A stretch of DNA of 9,128 nt from an uncultured Lachnoclostridium sp. (GCA_958425285.1 CATZVV010000056.1:1-9128), one strand, 5' to 3'; counted from the first letter of the stretch, positions 1-7,545 are shown. The notes: a model not told the origin generated them from the sequence alone. Translations and numbers: made by a program.

Positions 1-90
1 AAATACCGGCAGGATTCTTTTTTGTTACAACCCATTGTACTTCTTAACTTTTACACATAAATATATAAAAATTAGTCCATTAAAATTCGA

Positions 91-288
91 TTATAACCTT
101 GTTACGTTTGCGGCCTGAGGACCTTTGTCTCCGTCGATTACTTCAAATTCAACTTCATCGCCTTCGTCTAAAACTTTGAAGCCATCCATCTGAAGTGCAG
201 AGAAATGTACGAATACGTCATTTCCTTCTTCGTCAGAAATAAAACCAAATCCCTTTTTAGCGTTAAACCACTTAACTGTTCCTTTCAT
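91..288 (-). CDS. csp: Cold-shock domain protein (CspA/CspB family)
   Basis: Small single-domain nucleic-acid chaperone that binds single-stranded RNA/DNA in the cytoplasm, melting mRNA secondary structure. The 65-aa product has the usual family length and the complete cold-shock fold signature: an N-terminal MKGTVKWFN strand, RNP1 as KGFGFI (residues 12-17) and RNP2 as VFVHF (25-29), followed by the acidic EGDEVEFEV stretch and the GPQAANV end. The start is fixed by AGGAGG (plus-strand cctcct, 296-301), seven bases before the ATG. It is transcribed divergently from the M16C-era-recO cluster. A structured 5' leader and its own promoter are predicted at 340-391. I see no convincing terminator in the 90 bases after the stop. 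Family identity is certain; which csp paralogue it is, and whether it is cold-inducible, cannot be told from the sequence. Confidence 0.97.
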   Translation of the reverse strand: MKGTVKWFNAKKGFGFISDEEGNDVFVHFSALQMDGFKVLDEGDEVEFEVIDGDKGPQAANVTRL

Positions 289-339
289 GTAACTGCCTCC
301 TAATACTTAAAAAAAATTTACGGTATAAATACCACTTCG

Positions 340-354
340 CCTCTGTTATAGAGG
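340..354 (-). promoter_or_regulatory. Hairpin at the 5' end of the csp leader
   Basis: CCTCT (340-344) and AGAGG (350-354) form a 5-bp stem with a 5-nt loop. If transcription starts near 356, this hairpin is at the extreme 5' end of the csp mRNA. Structured leaders are well known to control stability and translation of cold-shock mRNAs, so a similar role is plausible but inferred. The AGGAGG ribosome site is outside the stem. Confidence 0.35.
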
Positions 355-362
355 TTATTTTA

Positions 363-391
363 ACAATAACATACCAACGGCTAAAAGTCAA
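363..391 (-). promoter_or_regulatory. Predicted sigma-A promoter for csp
   Basis: On the minus strand, TTGACT (391 to 386) is followed after 17 bases by TATTGT (368 to 363), with an extended -10 TGT immediately upstream. The -35 matches 5 of 6 consensus bases and the -10 matches 4 of 6. Transcription would begin near 356, giving a leader of about 68 nt before the csp start. Position, spacing and the extended -10 support it; no experimental evidence is available here. Confidence 0.5.
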
Positions 392-398
392 ATAATTC

Positions 399-420
399 TT
401 TTACAGAAATTTCTTTAAAA
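399..420. promoter_or_regulatory. Operator-like inverted repeat in the divergent region
   Basis: A 22-bp dyad with no loop, centred between 409 and 410. Ten of the eleven base pairs are complementary; the one mismatch is 404 against 415. Its core is AGAAATTTCT (405-414). It lies just upstream of the predicted csp -35 and covers the predicted -35 of the M16C promoter, a place where a dimeric regulator could bind. The region is AT-rich, so chance is possible, and no regulator family is suggested by the sequence. Confidence 0.35.
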
Positions 421-442
421 AATGCAAAAATAGTGATACTAT
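414..442 (+). promoter_or_regulatory. Predicted promoter of the M16C-era-recO cluster
   Basis: TTTAAA (414-419) and TACTAT (437-442) are 17 bases apart, each matching 4 of 6 consensus bases. TGA at 434-436 gives an extended -10. Transcription would start near 449, leaving a leader of about 48 nt that contains a hairpin at 462-480. No other promoter-like pair this well spaced was seen between 289 and 496 on this strand. Confidence 0.4.
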
Positions 443-461
443 ATAGAAAGCGGAAAGACTG

Positions 462-480
462 AATACAGGTAATCCGTATT
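462..480 (+). promoter_or_regulatory. Leader hairpin just before the M16C ribosome site
   Basis: AATAC (462-466) pairs with GTATT (476-480), and GG (468-469) pairs with CC (474-475), with A467 bulged and TAAT as loop. The stem ends five bases before the GGAGGT ribosome site (486-491). It is not followed by a T run, so it is not a terminator. It may affect mRNA stability or ribosome loading; this is inference. Confidence 0.3.
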
Positions 481-496
481 GAGATGGAGGTAGAAT

Positions 497-3418
497 ATGA
501 AGCTGGACACACTTACAAATTATACTTTATTTGAAAAAAGGGAACTTAATGATTTAAATAGTACGGGCTACTTATTGGAGCATAACAAAACCAAAGCAAA
601 AGTTGTGGTATTGGAAAATGAGGATGAGAATAAAGTTTTTACGATTGGATTTAAAACACCACCAAAGGATTCTACAGGAGTAGCGCATATTGTGGAACAT
701 ACTGTATTGTGCGGGTCAGAACAGTTTCCGGCGAAAGATCCGTTTATTGAACTGGCGAAAGGCTCGTTGAATACATTTTTAAATGCAATGACCTATCCAG
801 ATAAAACTGTTTATCCGGTTGCAAGCTGTAATGATAAGGATTTTCAAAACCTAATGCATGTTTATTTGGATGCTGTATTTCATCCCAATATTTACAAGGA
901 AAAGAAAATATTTGAGCAGGAAGGCTGGCATTATGAAATCGAGCAGGAGGAGGATGAAATTCATTATAATGGTGTTGTATATAATGAAATGAAAGGCGTA
1001 TTTTCCTCTCCAGATCAGTTATTAGACCGATTGGTCCAAAAGAGTTTGTTTCCGGACAATGCATATGGTGTTGAGTCTGGTGGAGAACCAGAAGCAATAC
1101 CGGATTTGACATATGAGGAATTCCTGAAATTTCATCAGACATACTATCATCCGTCTAATAGCTATATTTATTTATATGGTAATATGGATATGCTGGAAAA
1201 GCTGGCTTGGATTGACCGGGAATATTTGTCAAAATATGATTATCTGAATGTGGATTCAGAGATCAAGGTTCAGAAAAAATTTGATAAGATGAAAGAACTG
1301 ATGGATTATTATTCTGTGACAAAAGGAGAGGGGACGAGGCATAAAACCTATTTCAGCTACAATGCAGTCATTGGTGATTCGTTGGATCAGAAGCTGTATC
1401 TTGCTTTCCAGGTGTTGGATTATGTGCTTGTTTCTATGCCAGGGGCACCGGTAAAGCAGGCATTGATTGATGCAGGAATCGGAGAAGATATTTTAAGCTC
1501 CTATGATAATGGAATCATGCAGCCGGTTTTTTCAATTGTAGTAAAAAATGCAGATTCCTGTCAAAAGGAGGAATTTTTACGGATTCTCTTTGATACACTC
1601 AATCAATGCATCAAAGAAAAATTGAATTCACGTTCTTTGGAGGCTGCAATTAATTATTATGAGTTTAAGTATCGAGAAGCTGATTTTGGACAGTATCCGA
1701 AAGGACTTATGTATGGCCTTCAAATATTTGACAGCTGGCTGTATGATGGGAAGCAGCCGTTTATTCATGTAGAAGCAAATAAGACATTTGCCTTTCTAAA
1801 AGAACAGATTGGATCAGGGTATTATGAAAGTTTGATTCAGAAATATCTGCTTGATAATACGCATTCTTCTTGTGTGTGTGTAGAGCCAAAAGAGATGCTG
1901 ACACAGGAAATCGAAAAAGCGGAAGCTGTAAAACTTGCAGAATATAAACAATCACTATCTCAGGATGAAGTGCGGCAAATGGTTCAGAATACAAAAGCAT
2001 TGAGGGATTATCAGGAAGAACCAAGCCCGAAGGAAGATTTGGAAAAAATTCCGTTATTAAAAATTTCGGATATTCGCCCAGAGTGTCAAAAGCTGGTTTA
2101 TGAATCGGCTAAAGTAGCGGGAGCAACTATATTAAAGCATGATTTGTTTACAAATGGAATTGCTTATCTTACGCTTGGTTTTGACGTAACAAGCCGAAAA
2201 GAGTATGCTCCGTATTTAAATCTGATTGTTACAATGCTGGGCTATGTGGATACGAAAAATTACACTTATTTTGAATTGTCAAATGAAATTGACTTTCATA
2301 CCGGTGGTATTGTAAATAGCCTGCAAGTGACAGAACGAAAGAAAAAGAAGGATTTTGTATGCATGTTTAACTTTTATGCAAAAGTGCTATATGAAAAAAT
2401 AGAAAAAGCATTTGAGTTAATTGGTGAGATGATACAAAATACACTTTTTGAAGATGAAAAAAGGTTTCATGAAGTACTTGTAGAAACAAAGGCCAGATAC
2501 CAGGTTAAGCTGCAAAGTTCAGGACATACAACAGCAGTGGGCAGAAGCTCATCCTATCAAAGTGAGGTGGGATTTATCACGGAGATGACATCAGGAATCG
2601 GATTTTATCAGTTCCTTTGTGATTTGGACGAACATTTTGATGAGAAAAAAGAAATTACAATGCAAATATGTCAGAAGCTGATGTTAGAAATTTTCCGTAC
2701 AGATAATCTGCTTGGAGGAATTACGGCAGATACGGAAGGAATACATGCAGCAGTCAGGGAACTCGAAAAGTTTATTCCAAATGTTTTGCAGGGAAGTCGT
2801 CAGGATATTCCGGCGCCACAATGTGATATAGAAAATAACAATTGTAATGAGGGTTTTAAGACAGCCGGAAAGATACAGTTTGTGGCGAGAACGGGTAATT
2901 TTATTCAGAAAGGTGTTCCATATAGTGGGACACTAAAAGTGGTCAGAACTATTTTAAGTTATGATTATTTGTGGAATCAGGTTCGGGTAAAGGGTGGTGC
3001 TTACGGTGCCATGTGTGGCTTTACTTATAATGGAAATGGATATTTTGTTTCCTACCGAGACCCGAATCTGGAAAGAACAAATGAAGTTTACTGTGGTATT
3101 GAATCTTATCTTGAAAATTTCAGTGTAGACGAGAGGGGTATGACGAAATATCTCATTGGTACGATTAGTGACATGGATGTTCCGCTTACTCCGAGAGCAA
3201 AGGGGGTAAAAGGATATAATGCATATCTGGCGGGGATTACGGATGAAGACTTGCAGAGGGAGCGGACGGAAGTATTGTCTACAAACGTAGAAAGAGTGAG
3301 ACAAATGGCTCCGGTGGCAAAGGCAATTATGGATTGCAATCATATATGTGTAATTGGAAATGAAGAAAAAATAGAGGAAAATAAGGAACTGTTTTATGAG
3401 ATTAAGTCATTGACCTGA
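497..3418 (+). CDS. M16C zinc metallopeptidase, presequence-protease (PreP) type
   Basis: A 973-aa insulinase-family peptidase, the usual length for the M16C subfamily, in which two homologous halves form a closed chamber that degrades peptides. The inverted zinc motif HxxEH is present as HIVEH (residues 64-68: His64, Glu67 as base, His68). The third ligand is most likely Glu164 in YNEMKG, 96 residues after His68, matching PreP spacing. The distal half carries the substrate-binding Arg/Tyr pair as R830 and Y836 in RVKGGAYGA. No signal peptide or membrane segment is visible, so it should act in the cytoplasm, probably clearing short or unstructured peptides; the natural substrate is unknown. 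The start is well placed: GGAGGT at 486-491 before ATG 497. It is the first gene of the cluster, with era beginning about 40 nt after its stop. Confidence 0.93.
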   Translation: MKLDTLTNYTLFEKRELNDLNSTGYLLEHNKTKAKVVVLENEDENKVFTIGFKTPPKDSTGVAHIVEHTVLCGSEQFPAKDPFIELAKGSLNTFLNAMTYPDKTVYPVASCNDKDFQNLMHVYLDAVFHPNIYKEKKIFEQEGWHYEIEQEEDEIHYNGVVYNEMKGVFSSPDQLLDRLVQKSLFPDNAYGVESGGEPEAIPDLTYEEFLKFHQTYYHPSNSYIYLYGNMDMLEKLAWIDREYLSKYDYLNVDSEIKVQKKFDKMKELMDYYSVTKGEGTRHKTYFSYNAVIGDSLDQKLYLAFQVLDYVLVSMPGAPVKQALIDAGIGEDILSSYDNGIMQPVFSIVVKNADSCQKEEFLRILFDTLNQCIKEKLNSRSLEAAINYYEFKYREADFGQYPKGLMYGLQIFDSWLYDGKQPFIHVEANKTFAFLKEQIGSGYYESLIQKYLLDNTHSSCVCVEPKEMLTQEIEKAEAVKLAEYKQSLSQDEVRQMVQNTKALRDYQEEPSPKEDLEKIPLLKISDIRPECQKLVYESAKVAGATILKHDLFTNGIAYLTLGFDVTSRKEYAPYLNLIVTMLGYVDTKNYTYFELSNEIDFHTGGIVNSLQVTERKKKKDFVCMFNFYAKVLYEKIEKAFELIGEMIQNTLFEDEKRFHEVLVETKARYQVKLQSSGHTTAVGRSSSYQSEVGFITEMTSGIGFYQFLCDLDEHFDEKKEITMQICQKLMLEIFRTDNLLGGITADTEGIHAAVRELEKFIPNVLQGSRQDIPAPQCDIENNNCNEGFKTAGKIQFVARTGNFIQKGVPYSGTLKVVRTILSYDYLWNQVRVKGGAYGAMCGFTYNGNGYFVSYRDPNLERTNEVYCGIESYLENFSVDERGMTKYLIGTISDMDVPLTPRAKGVKGYNAYLAGITDEDLQRERTEVLSTNVERVRQMAPVAKAIMDCNHICVIGNEEKIEENKELFYEIKSLT

Positions 3419-3436
3419 AACTGAAGTATAGTTTCA
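3416..3436 (+). promoter_or_regulatory. Intercistronic stem-loop between the M16C gene and era
   Basis: TGAAACT (3416-3422) pairs perfectly with AGTTTCA (3430-3436) around a 7-nt loop. The stem begins on the stop codon of the peptidase gene and ends ten bases before the GGAGG of era. There is no T run after it, so a terminator is unlikely. It could be a processing or stability element, or could limit ribosome entry to era. Confidence 0.35.
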
Positions 3437-3456
3437 TTGAGAAAATGGAGGTAAGT

Positions 3457-4353
3457 TTGAAAAAATCAGGATTTATTACATTGGTTGGGCGTCCCAATGT
3501 GGGAAAGTCGACGCTTATGAATCAGATGATTGGGCAAAAGATTGCCATTACGTCGAATAAGCCACAGACAACTAGAAATCGAATTCAGACAATTTATAAT
3601 GATGAACGGGGGCAGATGGTTTTTCTGGATACCCCAGGAATTCATAAGGCAAAAAATAAGCTCGGAGAATATATGGTCTCTGTGGCAGAACGCACGTTTG
3701 ATGATGTTGATGTAATTTTGTGGCTTGTAGAAGCAGCTACATTTATCGGAGCAGGGGAGCGGCATATTGCAGAACATTTGTCAAAGGTATGTGTGCCTGT
3801 AATACTTGTTATTAATAAAATTGACCGAATTGAAAAAGAAGAACTTTTAAGCATTATTGATACGTATAAAGAGGTACTTGAATTTGCGGAAATCGTCCCG
3901 GTATCTGCATTAAAAGGTGAAAATGTAGAGCATCTAAAAGATGTGATTTTTAATTATTTAGATGAGGGACCACAGTTTTATGATGAAGATACTTTGACCG
4001 ATCAACCGGAGCGGCAGATTGTAGCAGAACTGATTCGGGAAAAAGCCCTGCGGCTTTTGGATGATGAAATCCCGCATGGAATTGCAGTTTCTATTGAAAG
4101 TATGAAGCCGAAGAGGAATAACAGAAGATTTATGGAAATTCAGGCGACGGTGATCTGTGAAAGAGATTCACATAAACGAATTATCATTGGCAAACAGGGA
4201 AGTATGCTCAAAAAGATTCGTATCCAAGCAAAACGGGAAATCGAGGACTTCCTTCAGAAGCAGGTCAATCTGGAAATTTGGGTAAAAGTAAAGAAAGATT
4301 GGCGCGACAGTGACTTTATGTTAAAAAACTTTGGCTATCGCGAAAACGAGTAA
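3457..4353 (+). CDS. era: GTPase Era, 30S ribosome assembly factor
   Basis: Essential GTPase that binds the 3' end of 16S rRNA and helps mature the small ribosomal subunit. The G motifs are all visible (numbered from the upstream in-frame ATG at 3445): GRPNVGKS 15-22 (P-loop), QTTR 41-44 (G2), DTPG 62-65 (G3), NKID 124-127 (G4), VSALKG 153-158 (G5). The C-terminal KH RNA-binding domain has IIGKQG near 247-252. I choose TTG 3457 as the start: GGAGG (3447-3451) lies five bases upstream of it, whereas ATG 3445 overlaps that ribosome site and has none of its own. This gives 298 aa beginning MKKSGFITLVGRPNVG, as in typical Firmicute Era. Gene order with a YqzL-like gene and recO is typical. Identity is certain; the start is well supported. 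Confidence 0.97.
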   Translation: MKKSGFITLVGRPNVGKSTLMNQMIGQKIAITSNKPQTTRNRIQTIYNDERGQMVFLDTPGIHKAKNKLGEYMVSVAERTFDDVDVILWLVEAATFIGAGERHIAEHLSKVCVPVILVINKIDRIEKEELLSIIDTYKEVLEFAEIVPVSALKGENVEHLKDVIFNYLDEGPQFYDEDTLTDQPERQIVAELIREKALRLLDDEIPHGIAVSIESMKPKRNNRRFMEIQATVICERDSHKRIIIGKQGSMLKKIRIQAKREIEDFLQKQVNLEIWVKVKKDWRDSDFMLKNFGYRENE

Positions 4354-4409
4354 AAGACGGTATAGAAGAGGGAAATCTGGACATCCTATTTAGTAAGGAG
4401 GGATGGCAG

Positions 4410-4589
4410 ATGAAAGATTTGGATTACTGGAATTTATTTTACGAAACTGGACGTATTGATGATTACTTACATTATGCTTGCACAAGCGAGGAAAGTCAAC
4501 TGAAGCAACAGGAACAAAGAGAGGCGGAACATGCAGGAGCAAGTGACCGGATTGGTACTGTCAGTATCGCCGATTGGGGAATACGATAA
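4410..4589 (+). CDS. YqzL-like small protein overlapping recO
   Basis: An unlisted 59-aa reading frame starting MKDLDYWNLFYETG. ATG 4410 is preceded by AAGGAGGG (4395-4402) at a 7-base distance, one of the best ribosome sites in the window. The first 20 residues carry the pattern W7, F10, T13-G14, I16, Y19-L20, which I recall as the signature of the YqzL family, a short Firmicute protein encoded between era and recO; position and pattern agree. The tail is Gln/Glu-rich (residues 28-40) and the last 20 codons overlap the start of recO in another frame by 59 nt. The overlap suggests translational coupling to recO. There is no signal peptide, membrane segment or metal motif, and the family has no established function that I know. 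An alternative frame from ATG 4403 abuts the ribosome site and is disfavoured. Confidence 0.72.
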   Translation: MKDLDYWNLFYETGRIDDYLHYACTSEESQLKQQEQREAEHAGASDRIGTVSIADWGIR

Positions 4590-5268
4590 GCGTTTGGTAG
4601 TACTGACGAAAGAACATGGAAAGATATCGGCATTCGCACGAGGGGCTCGGAGACCAACCAGCCCCCTTTTGGCATGTACACAGCCATTTACATTTGGTTC
4701 ATTTTGTATCTATAAGGGAAGAAGTTCCTATACAATAAGCCAGATTGAAGTACAGAATTACTTTATAGAATTACAGGAAGATTTAGGACGAGTATCGTAT
4801 GCATACTATTTCTGTGAACTGGCAGATTATTTTTCTGTAGAAAATGTAGATGGGACTGATGTTTTAAAACTTCTTTATCAGTCCTTTCGGGCTTTGATTC
4901 ATCCATCATTTACAGAACGTTTGGTACGGTGTATATTTGAATGGAAACTGCTTGCTTTGAATGGAGAAGCAGCACGGGTCTTTTCTTGTATCCGGTGCGG
5001 AAGCAAAGAAAATTTACATATTTTTGTGCCAGAAGAGCAGGGAATCCTTTGTGAAAATTGCGGTAAGGGAGTGGGTGGAATTCAGATTAGTGAGACTGCC
5101 GCTTATACTCTTCAGAGAATTCTTTCTGCAAAACCAGAGCACTTGTATTCTTTTTCAGTATCGGAGACTGTCTTGAATGAACTGGAATCAGTTAGTTCTG
5201 CATATTTAAAAAATCGGGTACAAAAGCAGTTTCATTCCCTTGATATGTTCTGCTTAAATTTGTCTTGA
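4531..5268 (+). CDS. recO: DNA repair protein RecO
   Basis: Recombination mediator of the RecFOR pathway: with RecR it loads RecA onto SSB-coated single-stranded DNA at gaps and stalled forks. The 245-aa product has the N-terminal OB-fold strands (VTGLVLSVSPIGEYDKRLVV, then GKISAFARGARRPTSPL with the basic DNA-contact stretch near 36-41), a helical middle, and a Cys4 zinc site formed by CIRC (153-156) and CENC (174-177). Length and domain order are normal for the family. GAGGCG just upstream serves as ribosome site, and the start lies inside the YqzL-like gene, so translation is probably coupled. No terminator is evident after the stop; a TTGACA overlaps the stop codon. Confidence 0.96.
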   Translation: MQEQVTGLVLSVSPIGEYDKRLVVLTKEHGKISAFARGARRPTSPLLACTQPFTFGSFCIYKGRSSYTISQIEVQNYFIELQEDLGRVSYAYYFCELADYFSVENVDGTDVLKLLYQSFRALIHPSFTERLVRCIFEWKLLALNGEAARVFSCIRCGSKENLHIFVPEEQGILCENCGKGVGGIQISETAAYTLQRILSAKPEHLYSFSVSETVLNELESVSSAYLKNRVQKQFHSLDMFCLNLS

Positions 5269-5294
5269 CAAGCGGAGGGGCTTTGGGATACGCT
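5265..5294 (+). promoter_or_regulatory. Possible promoter for the esterase gene
   Basis: A perfect -35 hexamer TTGACA (5265-5270) overlaps the recO stop codon. The -10 is poor: the best at allowed spacing is TACGCT (5289-5294, 18 bases, 3 of 6 matches), while the better TATTAA (5294-5299) is too far at 23 bases. It may be a weak or activator-dependent promoter, or chance, with the esterase read through from recO. Confidence 0.25.
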
Positions 5295-5341
5295 ATTAAT
5301 AAAAGAAGCTTAAACATACTAATTTGAGAGGAGCGTTATTT

Positions 5342-7513
5342 ATGTTAATGGGTATGAAGAAATGGGGCAGAAACGAGGGTGGACTAAGGATATCTATGTG
5401 GGTTAAGGCGGCTACTTTGTTTGTGATATGCCTGACAGTTGTACTGGGCATTCATACAGGAGCATCAGCAGCTATGAGAAAGGAAGTTGTGTCGAGTACA
5501 GCAACGCTTCCGGACAGCTGTGAGTTTAATGTAATTGCAGAGCCTTTTGATTGGGGCAAGGATGTTACGAGACTTATGCTGAATCCTGGAAAATCCGTAA
5601 ATATATCTGAAGTGAGCGGAGATGACTTTAATGTTACTGCGACTCATTATAGTGAACAGGCATATAAGACTGATTTTCAAGGAACAAGAAAGGTTATGAA
5701 TGCATATCCGGTTGATGCACAAGGAAACAAGGTTGATGATGGTAATTATATCATTATCGAATTAGAATATGGCAGTGGAGTTCAAGGGGCGCATACGGGT
5801 TCTTATAGCTATGCCAGTTATTATACCCCACTAAAGCTTACATATAATGTGGAATGGGATGCCTCTTCGGATGTATATAAGCAACACGAAGTAGTAAATC
5901 TTGTATGTGATGAGTTTATTCTTGACAGATATATAGATTCTTCGATAGAAAATACAAATTATAACTTTGTTGACTATGCTTTTTATGAACCACAGCAGGA
6001 TAATGAAAAGCATCCTTTAATTATTTTCTTTCATGGAATGGGAGAAGGCGGAGGTGGAACATTAAAAAATCAGGGTGTTCAGATGTATGCATATCCGGAA
6101 TGCGCTTTCGCGGAATCAGAAATACAGGGTATTATGGGTAATGCGTATGTATTATTGCCACAATCACCGGCAACATGGCCTACCAATGGATTTACAAATG
6201 AATCCGGCTATTTGGAAGTAGTCAATAGTTTGATTGATAATATAATTGATGAAAATCCTAATATTGATACAAATCGTATTTACGTTGGCGGACTTTCAAT
6301 GGGTGGATACATGGCAGCACGGGTAATCCTTAACAGGCCTGAAAAGTATGCAGCTGCCTTCCTTTGCAGTCAGGCATATGCAATCACAGCGGAGGATGCA
6401 GAGAAGTTAAAAGATCTACCGATTTGGATTAGTTGCTGTGAAACTGATGGAACGTGTAAAATGGATCCATATACATATGCTTCTTATGAGAAACTCGTGG
6501 CAGCTGGGGCAGAAGAAGTAAAATGTGCTGTTATGGAAGGAAATGAAACAGACCCGACAAGCAGATTTCGGTTCTACTCGTCAGATCGAGAGGGTTATGA
6601 AACTTATATTGCAACACAGGAAAATGAAAACACAGTGAAAGGGCAGTTTGTATGGGATAATGTTTCTTATAGCGGTCACAATGGCGGATGGGTTCCTGTT
6701 TTTGCCAACGGACAGTATTATTACGATGATTCTGACAATAAGATTACAATTATGGATTGGGTTGCTTCACAAAATAGGGTAGAGAACCTGATTCTGGATA
6801 CAACGAAAGTAAAAACAAATTTTATAGCAGGAGAGGCATTTACAGCTGCCAATCTTGGAGTTACTGCCATCTATCGAGATGGCACAAGTGCAGCGGTAAC
6901 AGATTATACAATATCTGCTGTTGATACATCAAAAGCAGGTGCAGTTTCTGTTACGATAACATATTCCGGTGTTTCGGCGGTATACAATATTACAGTCAGT
7001 TCGATGCCTCCGGTGCCTGTTATAAGTAATACACCTGTTCCAGATGCAAATCGTGCGAAGATTACTCTTTCGCTTACGTCAACAGTGCTATATCCAAAAG
7101 GTAAAAATAAGCTGGCAATTAAAGCAGAAACAACTGGAACAGCAGAAAGTGTTGTATGGGTTTCTTCAGACTCAGAAGTTGCATCGGTTAATGCGAAAGG
7201 TGTTGTGACTGCGAAGAAGGTGGGAACAGCAACCATAACAGCAAGTGTGGCAGGGGTAAAAGCTGAGTGTAAAATTACTGTCAAAAAAAATATATTTAAG
7301 GTGGCAAAAACAAAGCTCATTATTAAAAAGGGCAAAACTGCCAAAATTAAAGTAACGGTAAAGCCCAAGGCAAAAGTTGTCTATAAGTCATCTTCTTCCA
7401 AGATTGCAAAAGTAAACCAAAGAGGTGTAGTAATGGGAAGGAAAAAAGGAACCGCTAAAATTACTGTTCGTGTATTTGGCATAAAGAAGATAATAAAAGT
7501 TAAAGTAAAATAA
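5342..7513 (+). CDS. Secreted alpha/beta-hydrolase esterase with Ig-like domains
   Basis: A 723-aa exported serine hydrolase. ATG 5342 is chosen because AGAGGAG (5327-5333) lies eight bases before it; the reading frame can be extended to TTG 5324 but that overlaps the ribosome site. The signal peptide has a basic n-region (residues 1-22), hydrophobic core (23-38) and likely cleavage ASA|AM after residue 43. An N-terminal Ig-like region (about 46-205) resembles the one in EstA-type esterases. The hydrolase domain (about 222-478) shows HGMGEGGGG from H231 (oxyanion loop), GGLSMGGY with nucleophile S319, probable acid D369 in CETDGTC, and H446 in SGHNGGW. Then follow a Big_3-like domain (about 480-553), a Pro-rich linker (553-573) and two Big_2-like domains (574-648, 651-723). 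There is no LPXTG, SLH or C-terminal membrane anchor. The substrate is unknown; a carbohydrate or feruloyl-type ester is plausible. The mature part has nine Cys, unusual for an exported Gram-positive enzyme. Confidence 0.85.
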   Translation: MLMGMKKWGRNEGGLRISMWVKAATLFVICLTVVLGIHTGASAAMRKEVVSSTATLPDSCEFNVIAEPFDWGKDVTRLMLNPGKSVNISEVSGDDFNVTATHYSEQAYKTDFQGTRKVMNAYPVDAQGNKVDDGNYIIIELEYGSGVQGAHTGSYSYASYYTPLKLTYNVEWDASSDVYKQHEVVNLVCDEFILDRYIDSSIENTNYNFVDYAFYEPQQDNEKHPLIIFFHGMGEGGGGTLKNQGVQMYAYPECAFAESEIQGIMGNAYVLLPQSPATWPTNGFTNESGYLEVVNSLIDNIIDENPNIDTNRIYVGGLSMGGYMAARVILNRPEKYAAAFLCSQAYAITAEDAEKLKDLPIWISCCETDGTCKMDPYTYASYEKLVAAGAEEVKCAVMEGNETDPTSRFRFYSSDREGYETYIATQENENTVKGQFVWDNVSYSGHNGGWVPVFANGQYYYDDSDNKITIMDWVASQNRVENLILDTTKVKTNFIAGEAFTAANLGVTAIYRDGTSAAVTDYTISAVDTSKAGAVSVTITYSGVSAVYNITVSSMPPVPVISNTPVPDANRAKITLSLTSTVLYPKGKNKLAIKAETTGTAESVVWVSSDSEVASVNAKGVVTAKKVGTATITASVAGVKAECKITVKKNIFKVAKTKLIIKKGKTAKIKVTVKPKAKVVYKSSSSKIAKVNQRGVVMGRKKGTAKITVRVFGIKKIIKVKVK
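7061..7510 (+). repeat. Tandem Big_2-like domain pair, second copy purely basic
   Basis: Two consecutive Ig-like units at the end of the esterase. Over a 44-residue ungapped stretch beginning VVWVSSDSEV in the first unit and VVYKSSSSKI in the second, 22 residues are identical, including the GVV, GTA and IT cores. The first unit has ordinary charge. The last 76 residues (648-723), essentially the second unit, hold 24 Lys and 3 Arg and no Asp or Glu. This looks like an internal duplication followed by strong charge divergence, and suggests binding to an anionic surface polymer. Confidence 0.75.
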
Positions 7514-7545
7514 GTTAAGCTGCAAGTTACTTATTTATAAAAATG

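Noticed and set aside
26..39. TACAA/TTGTA stem considered as a csp terminator
   Set aside because: Only 5 AT-rich pairs, and on the csp strand the stem is followed by A residues, not T.
744..1142. 132-codon antisense frame inside the M16C gene
   Set aside because: Its composition is an artefact of the sense codons, with no ribosome site or recognisable domain, and it lies fully inside a certain gene.
2954..3343. Two overlapping antisense frames near the end of the M16C gene
   Set aside because: They are shadows of the conserved Arg/Tyr region of the peptidase with no signals of their own.
5270..5285. AAGC/GCTT stem after recO considered as a terminator
   Set aside because: The stem is only four pairs and lacks a following T tract.
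6904..7368. 154-codon antisense frame encoding a hydrophobic, membrane-like protein
   Set aside because: It is the complement of the Lys/Val/Thr-rich Ig domains: AAA-type codons read as Phe on the other strand. There is no ribosome site or promoter and the sense gene is convincing.
7511..7535. TAAGT/ACTTA inverted repeat at the esterase stop codon
   Set aside because: Short and mismatched inside; the structure at 7546-7590 explains termination better.
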